A stretch of DNA of 64,000 nucleotides from Nomia melanderi. Lineage: Eukaryota > Arthropoda > Insecta > Hymenoptera > Halictidae. Below are positions 35,950 through 47,200 of the stretch, piece by piece (positions within the stretch are counted from its first letter, which is position 1; the number at the start of each line of letters is the position of its first letter). The position numbers and the translations under genes are program-made. The DNA lies in NCBI RefSeq assembly GCF_051020985.1, contig NC_135001.1, positions 15,183,896 to 15,247,895 of the forward strand, in the 5' to 3' direction. The notes under the pieces are model-generated. The model did not search any database. It saw only the letters and a program-made list of their open reading frames with translations, and had not been told where the DNA came from.

Positions 35950-36060
35950 AATAAGATAAGGCAGACTCCAGGGAAGTCGTTTTATATACGACTGAGAGAA
36001 AGGGGGCAGAGCGGTCGCGCGGATTGGCCAAGCTGTACACGGTCTCGCTGCTCATTGGCG
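35950..36060 (-). promoter_or_regulatory. Candidate minus-strand promoter (TATA plus two CCAAT boxes)
   Basis: Read leftward: CCAAT at 36058-36054, CCAAT at 36027-36023, then TATATAAA at 35988-35981, spacing them about 100, 70 and 30 bases ahead of a start near 35955. The stretch is clearly richer in C and G than its flanks. The next minus-strand coding sequence is the collagen signal-peptide exon at 32882, which has an acceptor just ahead of its ATG and so needs an upstream 5' UTR exon. The link to collagen is inferred from position only. Confidence 0.4.
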
Positions 36061-36099
36061 GAAACTGTTGGGTCTTATCGGATCCGACGGTGCGTTGTG

Positions 36100-36442
36100 T
36101 TGCCATTGTGCGTTGTTGGGTCTACTATTCTACGTTTCAGTGCTACGTCGGAATTGGTTTAAAGGAGTTGGCTTGCCGCTCGTGGTCCTCGAATATCGGT
36201 AGTTATTACGAACTGGTTAGATCTTAAATCTCATCCGACACTACACAGTGTTGTATTCGCTATAGTGGGCATCAAATTCGTGCTTGGCAACACTGGACTT
36301 ACGTCATTTGATGCAACATTGAGTTCTCACATTATCAACTCTGTTTTTGGCGCCATTTGCAGGCCCAAAGTTATGCTTTCAATCATTCTTCTCTCACATG
36401 AAGCTAAAGGATTATCAACTTCCGATGATTATAACAGATAAG
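36100..36442 (+). other. Possible non-coding first exon of the zinc-finger gene
   Basis: Plus-strand sequence ends at a good donor AG|GTATGT (36441-36448). A TTTCAGTGC initiator-like site at about 36134-36142 could start it. The zinc-finger gene at 38575 has an acceptor (TTTGTTTGCAG, ending 38554) 20 bases before its ATG, so an upstream 5' UTR exon is expected. Joining the two is inference from position and splice signals. Confidence 0.3.
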
Positions 36443-36929
36443 GTATGTGGTACTTTATATTCTACTTGAATATTTTAGTTTAAAGTTAATCTCAAGTATT
36501 TTAGTGTAATAGCTTAGAATATAATTCCAATTATTCATTTAGTAAATGAAAATATAAGTTCTAAAGGTGAATTAATTAAAGGATTTAATTTTATTTACCA
36601 TAACTGGACAAATAAATAAATTAACTTTTTTCGATAACTTCTTTCGGTCAAAGTGCAAAATAACTACTTCCTTTCCGATTTCAATAATTTTTTAAGAAGC
36701 TGTAAAAATTTATATTGTGGACAACTTTTTTTTCTACGTAAAAACAGGCCGCTCCCGCTGTAAAAGTGCCCTCGACTGTCAAATAACTGATGATAACGGA
36801 TCAATATTTATAGGGTGTTCTACTTAAAATCAGTACCATTGTTGAGATACATTTTTAATTTTGCTTTCGAAAAAATATTGAATTTCATTTTACCTTATAA
36901 TCGCCAAAAATCATTCCAATCTGATTTCA

Positions 36930-37598
36930 TTAACACATTGACGTAAATGACGTCTATAGACGTCCATTGCGTGTGCTTGTAAATGAAAACGACGTTTATA
37001 GCAGTCCTATATTTTTAGTATTATAAAACAATTTAAAAAATGTATATTACTGTTGAATTTATTACCCTCTAAATCCTTTAGCCTTCTTTTAATAATTGTT
37101 GGAAAAAACCAGCTTTATGTTCAGAATGCTTTGAGCCTTATCATTTGCTTTATGCTACAAATGTTTCTTAAAATTAAATTTTATATCTCTAAACGAATTT
37201 TTGAATTTTTCATAGGGTAGTAGAAACTGTTGTTTTTGTATCTTTCAATTTTGTGTTACATTAAAAAAGAATGTAAATGAAAATCATGTGCAAAATAAAA
37301 TTGTTTATAAAAATATACCTCTTTTATTTTTTCCTGAATTCTTTTTAAAAAATATCGTTAGATACCAAAACGTCGATAGCCGTCTTTTGCGTATCAGAGA
37401 AATCGAAGCTGTGAAAAACAAATGACGACTGTAGACGTTTATCTTTTTTTAGGAAAATTTATTAAAAAATACAATAATTTTAATCTGTGAGTATGAAATC
37501 TTGATCGAACTCCCCAAGAACCAATTAATTGACAAAAAGAAAAAGAAGTGTGTTTTTGGAAACACTCACCGATTTCAAAATGAGCGTCAACGTGTTAA
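36930..37598. mobile_element. TTAA-flanked inverted-repeat element (669 bp)
   Basis: Left TTAACACATTGACG, right CGTCAACGTGTTAA, with one mismatch. Contains repeated GACGT...TAGACGT motifs. It falls within the presumed 5' UTR intron of the zinc-finger gene. Confidence 0.65.
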
Positions 37599-38574
37599 AT
37601 ACGGGAATGGAATACAAAACATCCCTTAGAACTTAAAACTTAAGTTACAAGCAACCAAAGTTATAGTAATTGATTTTACGTACATACTCTACAAACAGTA
37701 AGACCGAAATCGTCGCCCTTCACGCATCGACTCACCGACAACAATTACTACAATGAGGATCTTCGTTTCGTCACATCTGTATAGTTGTTGAAAAAAAATT
37801 GTTCAAAATATTGATTTCTACAACATATTAAAAAAAGCTTGAAAACCAAAAAATAGTTTTTTTGTAACTTCACCCTTTTGTTATGTGTGAGTTATTATTA
37901 ATATACATCATGTCATAGTTAATAATATGGATAATAAGATTAATTTTGCAAAAAATATTCAACATCAATATCAGAACAGTTACTTATAACTATCCATTTA
38001 ACTATTTCAACTGAAACATTGTATGTTTATTATACAAATATTCTTGAGATAAAATATATAACTTTTTGAAATACATAGTATTTATAAAATTTTTCTTTAA
38101 TATAATAATACTTTCACATTTTCAAAATATTTACATTTGTTTCCTTACGAAATAAATTATAAAGATTACAGAAGGAAATAGTAATTTAATAACAGTACTC
38201 TATTTTGTTGAAACTTCTATTGCTAACATTGTTTAACTATGTAATACAGATACAATTTTTCGTATAAGTTATTTCGCTATTTATACATAAAAAATCTTTA
38301 ATGTAAATATTCTTTCTATAGAAAACAATAGATTCATAGAATCTAAATGTATTATCTATTTTCTGTTTGGCATCTCAATCTTAACATACATTCGTACCTC
38401 ACAAATTACCATTGACATCATTACTCAGTCCGAAGTTGTTAAGAAGTTGACGCAAGAAATAGAATAAAAAGTTGAACGTGTTTCTTCCGACATACCAACG
38501 AAGAAGAAAAAAGAACATCAGTATTTACGATCGGCGTCTGATATTTGTTTGCAGGGGTTAATGACCGTTAAGAG

Positions 38575-40356
38575 ATGGCGCCACTTATGCAGACAGGCTA
38601 CCATAGCGCAGAAGAACCGAGCAGATACTCGCTGAGGGTTCTGAAACGCAGCGAGAAATCTGTTTCTCAAGCGGACCATGTGGACGCTTCGAAGATAAAC
38701 AGAAAAGAAGATTTCCTTCGCTGTTTGGGGCTTCAAATGAAAACATTTCAGTGCGTGTACATCGCGTCAGACGGCGTGCATGACATTAAAGCCCGAAACA
38801 ACACCAATGGGTTAAAGTTACGTAACTGTAGTGTTGTCATCCTGGGGGTAACGTGTCAAATATGTGGCAAGTGTTTTAAGTGCAAAACGGACGTGAACGT
38901 GCACATGGCACTGAAACACGGTAAATGTTCCGAAAAGAAGGAAACGCGATTCATACAAGGTAACAGTGAAGTGTGTCAAAAGTTTTCCGAGGTTTCACAA
39001 TTTCAATCTGTCACTAAAAAAAATCCCAGGACAAGGCTTCGACTAATTCTAAGGATAGGCGATGAAGTCGTCACTGATATCAGCCTAAAACGTAAGCATT
39101 TGAAATCGAAAAAATCAATAAATACTGCTACGCAAACCGAACCGGATAATGTTACAAAATTAATCACGGAAAATAGTGTCGGCGAAAGTATCGATCACTC
39201 TGTATTCGATAATAGTCCTTGCCAGTGTTGCACAGCGACTATCCGTACAACCAGTACCAATCAATATGTAGCTGCTAACATTGTTGCAAGCGAGGAAAGC
39301 GCAGGACGAAATGACAGTTGCTGTATGGAAAGGTTAACGTCCATATCTGAAAAGGATAACGATACTACGCTAAATTCGGATTCGTTCACATCGGATTTAA
39401 CAAATACGAAAGGAAGTAATCTCGTTCCACAATATGATAGGGAAGCAATGTGTTCTCGACAGGAAAATAACTGTAACGAGTCTTGTAAAAGAAAATCTGA
39501 TTCTTTTAAATCAGTCACAGACGTTACGAAAACATTTGTTGATACTGTAACAGTAACATTCCAGTCACCGTCGACAGACATAAACGGAAACGAAAAAGTG
39601 AGGGATCGCAACGAAAAATTATCGAATTCATCGGACGTAATTAACACAGTAAAATTAATAATGCCGGTAATACTCCCTATAATCATGCCGAGTCAGGTAT
39701 CCCCTAAGAGCCCCGAAGACCGTCCACTGGCATCTTCGCAAGCCCGCCTACCGAAGACCGGTTTCATCGACGAGCAAAATTCTGACGACGAAGTGCAGGA
39801 GGTTCTTCGAATCGTTCGTGGCCACGACAACATCGCCAGGGAAATTAATCATGAGTCACCGAATCGTTTGGAACAGGAGATTCTTGCACGAGACGCCATC
39901 AGAAACATGCTCAGACTAGAACAACAAGGTTGGCATCTATTAGAGAAGAGTGGGAATGAACTGACGAAAAAAAGAAAACGGACTGGCGGGAAATTTGACA
40001 CCAAGAACGTCGTCGGGGACGAGACTGGGAAAAAGAAAACAAAAATCGTCGGTTCCGAGAATAATGTTGTTAAAACCATGAACGAGAGGAGCAGTTCGAA
40101 AGAGTCCTTCGCGAAGGCTCAAAAGCCGGGTCACGATAAAATGTCTATAGCAGAGAATGCGAAGGAGAATGTACTTATGTGTAATGGAAGCATTAATATT
40201 CCGACGGAAACGCTGCTGCATCATTATGGTATAAACTACTACAGCGACGTGTGCGAGATAAACAATAACAGGGAGACAACGGTTCAGGAACCTGTTAGCG
40301 GTCTTTTAGCTAATAGACCGACTGTAATAGATCTAGTCAATGACACTGAGGAATAG
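38575..40356 (+). CDS. Single C2H2 zinc-finger nuclear protein with C-terminal SUMO-interaction-like motif
   Basis: Uninterrupted frame of 593 residues. A TAA lies two codons upstream, so this ATG is the natural start; an acceptor ends at 38554, so the 5' UTR is probably spliced. One C2H2 finger lies near residues 98-118 (CQICGKCFKC...HMALKH, spacing C-x2-C-x12-H-x4-H). Basic, NLS-like clusters appear near residues 193-200 (KRKHLKSKK) and 463-468 (KKRKR, then KKKTK). The middle is Ser/Thr/Asn-rich and probably disordered. The last residues, TVIDLVNDTEE, fit a SUMO-interaction motif: a hydrophobic V-I-D-L core followed by acids. I do not recognise an orthologue. A nuclear DNA- or RNA-associated role is inference from the finger and basic runs. 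AATAAA at 41011 and 41119-41128 are candidate poly(A) signals. Confidence 0.85.
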   Translation: MAPLMQTGYHSAEEPSRYSLRVLKRSEKSVSQADHVDASKINRKEDFLRCLGLQMKTFQCVYIASDGVHDIKARNNTNGLKLRNCSVVILGVTCQICGKCFKCKTDVNVHMALKHGKCSEKKETRFIQGNSEVCQKFSEVSQFQSVTKKNPRTRLRLILRIGDEVVTDISLKRKHLKSKKSINTATQTEPDNVTKLITENSVGESIDHSVFDNSPCQCCTATIRTTSTNQYVAANIVASEESAGRNDSCCMERLTSISEKDNDTTLNSDSFTSDLTNTKGSNLVPQYDREAMCSRQENNCNESCKRKSDSFKSVTDVTKTFVDTVTVTFQSPSTDINGNEKVRDRNEKLSNSSDVINTVKLIMPVILPIIMPSQVSPKSPEDRPLASSQARLPKTGFIDEQNSDDEVQEVLRIVRGHDNIAREINHESPNRLEQEILARDAIRNMLRLEQQGWHLLEKSGNELTKKRKRTGGKFDTKNVVGDETGKKKTKIVGSENNVVKTMNERSSSKESFAKAQKPGHDKMSIAENAKENVLMCNGSINIPTETLLHHYGINYYSDVCEINNNRETTVQEPVSGLLANRPTVIDLVNDTEE

Positions 40357-41143
40357 AAAACGATCGAAACAATAGACTAGGTGAACGGTACATGTAATGT
40401 TACAGGAACGTCGCTATCTTGTAAAGAGATTAGGTTTTTCAAGTTCAATTAACAAACTATAAATAGTTTTAAATAACAGGGAAGATCAGTGATCCAAATG
40501 TAGCTTTCGCGGCTAAAACTGATGCAATATGTAGGGGACAAGGGATATGCACAAATTCTAGGGTATGGCTGCAAGCGTTTAGCCATAGTTATGGAATGAC
40601 TGAACATTATCTCTAGAAGAGTAAGGAGAATTATTCATTTATTCTGTAACTCTGACGGTTGGTCAATTATTCGTAAACTGAAAAGTCACAGGGGCAAGGG
40701 GACTCTTTGCTTACAATGTTTGGATTTGCCTAGGTGCCAATACCTGTTCGTTATTTGCCGCGTGGTAGTAGCAAAGGACGGAAACAAAACTGAATACTAT
40801 ATATCATCACTATGATACGAAGCGAATATTGACGTTGGATTTCGTTTCGAATTTTGTTCCCTACTATATTTTATGGAAGGACCGGATGTCGTGTATGGTC
40901 AATTTCCCTTGCTCTCATGTGACTTTTTTCACATCCGATATTAAAAAAAATTATATGTTTACTAAATTAAAAGCGATTCTTCAATAACTAATTTTGAAGA
41001 TATAAACGACAATAAATAGTATGTTCTAGTAACATACAGGAGAAAAATAATATTCAATATTTTAAAAGCAGTAGATTCGAGAAGCCGTTTGCCTTCGCCC
41101 CTCTTAGTTTTGTTAAGAATAAATAAAGTAAAGTATCATTAGT

Positions 41144-41352
41144 TTAACCCTTTATATCCTGAAGGTACTTTAAACCACCATTTTCATTGTAGCGTTGTTA
41201 AAAACGAATGTTTCGAAGTACAATGAAGAAGTATAGTTTTGAAGTATAATCAACTGGTATAAACTGATTTGGTTTAAAGTATCTATCGTTATATGTATTT
41301 ACGCGCAAATGATACTACAAATATTTATAAGATTCAGGACATAAAGGGTTAA
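41144..41352. mobile_element. TTAA-flanked MITE (209 bp)
   Basis: TTAACCCTTTATATCCTGA left, TCAGGACATAAAGGGTTAA right; 17 of 19 bases match. Downstream of the zinc-finger gene. Confidence 0.8.
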
Positions 41353-43146
41353 TTTCAGTACAAATTAAAATTAAAAAGTGGTTATTAACCGTTGTAATAG
41401 TTGAAGCGTTCAAGTGCCATTTTTTCCTTTTCTCTGTTTTCTAGTTATTTGCTGTTATGCTATATCAATTTTAAATGTGTCCAATTTTGAAAATTCTGAT
41501 TTTCAATACTGAGTATTATATGAATGTTAAAATTAAAATATTCGTATTGAAAAATAATATTTTGCGGTTTGTACAACGTGAAAGTGAATAATTGCGCCCT
41601 GACATTTGTAGTGAGGGTAAAAAATTGTATTCAGTTTCGAAATATAATAATTATTTTGTTCAAACTGCATTGAGTGCACGTCTACGAAGACGCGTAACGG
41701 TAAAAGCTGCATGATATCAAAAAGGGTAACTACTTTTATACGAGGCTATCATAAATGCCAACTATTGTCTCTCTGAATTTGTTTCGGTGTTAAACAGCTG
41801 CTAAGATGTTACATTTGGTAACTTATTAGTTTTCATTATCGTCGTTACTATCAGCAATCTTATGTAATTTTATATTACACTATTTTAGTTACATTAATAT
41901 AAAATTAATTTAATTTAAATTTACGAAAGTAGCTTCGTACGATTTAGCTATTGTGATTACACTGTATTATCATGTTATGTTATGTTACAATACTGTATTA
42001 TATAGTTCGGTGATACATGTATTATTATTACTTACCAAATTTGTAGAATATTATTTATTTAATGTTAATTAATGAAATTCCGCCTTTGCAGATACTGCTT
42101 AGTGAAAACGATGTTAATATTGATTGATGTGTTGTGTTGTATGTGACGAATATGCGAGTATGTGTGGAACGTAATGTATAGTTTTCCACTTTTATACCCT
42201 TTTGTAATAAATGCTTATAAAATGAAAATATAACTGCGTTTCATTTTGGAAAGTGGAAACTTTTATAACCTCGATTCCGCTTTTCGAAACAATTTTATAA
42301 AATCGATATTTATTGCAATTAAACTATGAATTTCCGTTGTAAATGAAATTTCTTTGGTATAATTTATAAAAAATCAAGTTAAGTGAGAATTTAACACATT
42401 CACATTAAGGTAACACTAATATCAATTGTGTTTGATTGTATTTAATTGTATTTGATACAAATGCATAAATATTTATAAATATGTGTTATATTATATTTAT
42501 AAATATAATGGTTATAAAAAAATCAAAGTTAATATTTAAATACATAAGTAAAAGGATCAAAATATAAATATATTTCCATCAAATAAGCAAGAAATCACAA
42601 AGTTTTATATGGAAAACGTGTTATTAAAAGACAAATTATGAAAATATACAATATTGCTTTCGTGTAATAGTAAAACGGAAATATTGAAAAATGATAATTC
42701 AACTCAGTTACAACAATCGAACTGAGGAACGAAAACTAGAACGCATATTTTATAAGATGCTTGCTCCCTTCTCGAAGGTGCTCTATTCCTTGTGCTTTCC
42801 GAAGAATTACGAAAACAAACTACGGGCATTACAACTTGAAGGTTTTATGAATATTTGCTAAAACATATGACACATGAGTGCTAAATACTATTGCTTGTAT
42901 TTAATAGTTAACTTCATCATAATTAAATGTAAATTATAATAAAGTATCACGAGATGTATAGTGAAAATTTGAATGAAGAAAAATCAATTATAATTCAGAG
43001 TCGTATGTTAAAACAGATTACATAGTACATTATCATTTCAAAGTTCTAATTTTATTTTTGCAAATTTGTCTAAAACTATGAATTTACATTAACATCCATA
43101 ATGTACATACGATATTACTGAAAAATTAAAAGTTAAATTATTAAAA

Positions 43147-43384
43147 TTAACTCTCGAATGACGATTTTAAAGATTTACCTATTATAATTTAGCTTCTTAC
43201 CTATCTACGCCTAATTTGCGTTCCAGTTGACTGTACATATCAGACTATGAACATAAGAAGATCAACTCATCTCGTTGGACTACGTTTGAGAAAATATCTC
43301 GAAAAATTAGTAAATAACGTTTCGAATAGTCCGAAACTTCGCTATTTACGAAATCATTGAAAACACCCGCCATTGAAGGGTTAA
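43147..43384. mobile_element. Possible TTAA-flanked MITE (238 bp)
   Basis: Left TTAACTCTCGAATGACG; right reverse complement TTAACCCTTCAATGGCG. Imperfect ends. A second, weaker candidate follows at 43481-43619. Confidence 0.5.
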
Positions 43385-43659
43385 TATGTATTAAATTTAA
43401 AATAGCATTTAGAAATACCTATATATACCGAAGTACCATTTACAAACATATACTAATAATACTGGAAGTTTAATTTGAAATTAACGCTGAATCTACTGTA
43501 TGTTCATCTTTTACTATAATGAATATTTCAAAAAACCGAAAGAAATATATTGCTACAATTTTCATAACGATTCATAACGCTAATTAATCATATTAAACGC
43601 TCGATAGTTCTAGTATTAAATATTAATCGGGACTGTTCATTTGTCACCATATTCTTCTC

Positions 43660-44219
43660 CCGCAGCTTTCACCCTACACGACTTACCGGTTTTCGAAGGG
43701 GATGTAAGTGCTGCACCGGTTCCGGTAGTTCCTGCTGGATCAGCGGAAGTTTAACGGCCGACTCATATAGCCCGTGAAGGGGCGTATGTATGTCACGCGT
43801 GAAATTCAAGGCACAATTGAACTGCAAGACGAAGCAACGCATTGCACGGCTGCCCGGCACGAACTGATAAGACTGGAGAACCGCGTGGCTCTCCACCTCT
43901 CTTCAAGGAGATTCGATCTTCCTTTCCATCTTCCGTCATCGGAGAGAAGAGACAATTGCGCGCGGCCGCGGGGTTGGCCCTTCGTGCACGCGGAGAAAGG
44001 AGTTCGATCTGCATTTTATGCGGACGTTGTTCGAATCTAAGTGACTTCAAATCAAGTTTTCGCCGGAGAAAAATGTTTTTATGGAAGAAAATACGTGAAA
44101 TATACCTGTTCTGTCTATGCGGTGGGTACGTTCTGCGTGGATCCGTTTTACGCGACTGACGATCGCGTAAATAGTCTGTCAGTGCAAAAGAAAACGAAAT
44201 ATTGGGGAGAGAAGGCGAC
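43660..44219 (+). other. C+G-rich island ending in a splice donor, unidentified
   Basis: Much richer in C and G than its flanks. The plus strand ends GGCGAC|GTAAGT (GT at 44220-44221), a strong donor. Short frames exist on both strands (for example 44041-44223, plus), none recognisable. It may be a first exon or promoter of an unidentified transcript, coding or not. The next frame on this strand, 44982-45374, is also unrecognised. Confidence 0.3.
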
Positions 44220-47200
44220 GTAAGTTTTAGAAATATATATCCATTTTACGTAGCTTAATAAAAAGGTAATAACAATTGACATTCCAGAAAATAAAAGCTT
44301 ATTTTATTAGGTGTCACTAAATAATTACCGCGTAAAATAGAGACTCGCGTAAAAAACTTCGCGATCATCGTCGCACGTTTGTGACGTTCAACATTTTGAC
44401 AGGCAACTACAAACACGATTCGTTGTGTTTAACGATATATTGTAACTACATACGAAAATTGTCATTGAAACTATTTTTAAAAGCTATTGTTAAAAGTTAC
44501 TGTGTTCGGTGTAACAAATGCCGTTAGGATGTGCGTTAACACGTTGATTGCCACGAGAGCGTTGCCTTTCGAGCGTTTCGTATCGTAATACTTATCGTTT
44601 CATGACAAAAGCAAATAGTATTAGAAATATTCTTAATAATTTAATTCTTAAAATTAAATTCTCAAAATTTAATTCTTAAAAATTCTTAATAATTTAGTAT
44701 CACAATACATACTGCGCTATTATCAAGCTACTTATGTTACCAAGTACTTTTACTCACCATCAATATTCTTATTATAATTAATAAGATAAAATATAAGCAA
44801 TTTAGGAGCTTCGGTTATCGGTGACCACCATGGCAGTTACCGTTTTAATGAAAATATTCGGACACTAAGGCCGCCCGTATTTGTCATCTTTTTATCACGT
44901 ACTATACAGAAAATAAATGCGTGCTTCAATGTTTGCGTGACTCGCTGTACGTGTCACTTTTAGAGCTTATGCTCATGAGCGATGCGATCTCACTGCAGTG
45001 CCACAGCGATTATTTTGAAGCAACGGAGAAACAAAGTTCTTCTATCTGACAGAAAAAGGATAAGAGAACTTTGCGTCTCTGTTCTTCTAAAATCGCACAG
45101 CGTTAATGCTGCGGCACCGCGACGGGATCACGTCGCTCGTGTGTCTAGACTTTTATCGATGAATTTAAACGCTGTGGTTTCAATACCTCTTACAACAGAC
45201 TGTGAAGGGTTAATTTCCCTGTCCACAAATGGCTGCATGTCTGCACCTGGAATTGGAAATCAACATACTGTAGAAACTATAGCCGACAACATGAATTTCT
45301 GGTTGCATTTAAATGTATTAAAGCATCATTTGCGTGCATCGAGTGGTGGTAAGACAGACGGTCATGGGGGCTGAGCAGGATGTACGCCCTTCAAAGTTTG
45401 CAATACTTCAAAGTTGTATAAAAAAATGCAGATACCCTCCGGCCTCGTTTTACACGAGAAATCATAGTCCTATATACCCGTAATTATTATTACACGATAA
45501 TTATAACTGAGCCGTTTGTTTTGAAAGTGGTTTAAGTTTCCATTTTTCAAAAAACTCAAGTTAATCGTTATAATGGTAACAATTCTACATAATCTTTTTA
45601 TTCTTTAATATATTTTTCATCTTTTTTAAGTGGATTTAAGTTACTTTCAAAATAAACGGTTTAATTATTGGACACACCGTCTTCTCCAAGCTCTTGCGGA
45701 GAAAAGTGTTACAATGATTTTGGTAAACAACGTTTCTTGTGAAAAATATCGAATTTCATGTTACATTAATAAATTTTACAATTTATGACACTATTTCCGC
45801 GGTATTGTTTATACGCCGTTTGAATTTAGTGAAATTAAAACATGAAAATGTATTTTTGTTTTTTGAAATGTCATTGTTAGATCGTGAGTGGAGTATATGT
45901 TTCGTTCAAGCTTTTTATTTTTTACAAGTATCTTTATTTATTAAACGTGTAAATATTTTAACCAGAATATAATAAATTTTTACGTTAAAGCGGAAATGAA
46001 AAAAATAAATAATAATAATATAAAAAAAATTTTAATGGAATGTTCATAGAGAAAATATTCTAGTTTCGATACTCTTCTTTCAAAATTCTATATGCTGCGT
46101 TTAAAATATTTCTCATACCATTCAAAATAAAAGACGTATTTAGTCTTAGATTGGACACCCTGTACAATTACCGATAGATGAATTAGATTTTTTTTGTAAC
46201 ATGAGTTATTCCAGTGGAGAAAGTAAATCTGCACTAAACCGCATAAACTTGAACACTTTCTTTGTTGCACAACCGTTCGCCGCATTCAAGTGCAATGGCG
46301 GTCGTTGTATCATTGCTCTTACAAAAAGCCGAATAATTAAACGTACCTAGTTCGTGTTTAAGGAGCTTCAATGCTTCAAACTGATATCGAGTTGCCCCCC
46401 GACATTTTTTTTTATTCAATTCACGATTTAATTAATTCTTTTAGTTTAAACGTTACACATTTAATTTAAAATCTTTACAGTAGAACGGTGATTATTCGAA
46501 CCGATTGGGTGACAAATCCATCCGGATAAATGATGTTTCGGGTAATCGCCTTGAAAGAAACAAATTTGTGAACATAAATTAATTAGAAATTAAACAGTTT
46601 ATAAATATAGTTTCACTATATTCGTATACACTCAATAATATTTTATTTATCCTCAAATTTTATCACTACTATATATTTTCCATTTAGCATTTATAATAAA
46701 AATGAAATCTAATCGTACACATTAATCTTTTAGCTGCGCTAATAGATACTTTTAATCTAAATGTATGATAAATCCATAAAAAATTAAAGGTTGATATTTT
46801 TAGTATTTTATGTTATTTATACTAATACATATGGCTATGTGTTATATAAATGGCATTATTTTTCTTCGAAATTTTGTTATATGATAAGAAATTTACTTTT
46901 AAATTTAAATTTAATACAAAAATATTGATTCAAATATATTCTAACGTCGTAGTAAAAACAAAAAAAAATCTCAGACAGAACACTAAAATGGGACACTCGA
47001 AGCGGGAAGAATACGTGTTTTAAAATCTGAACATTGGCGGGCACGTACTTTCATTCGCATAATCGAACATTTGCATAATTAGTGCTTGGATAAATGACGT
47101 TCCACTGTATATCAAATTAACTTCGTAGACTCGTGTGTAGTAGACATTCTACTTTTAGAATTTCGTGTTTGTAATCGAAACTGCGATCTTCCATACAAAC

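Larger units (their letters stand above)
40357..43660. other. 3' flank of the zinc-finger gene, no further gene seen
   Basis: A+T-rich, with poly(A) signals soon after the stop and MITEs at 41144-41352 and 43147-43384. Confidence 0.5.
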
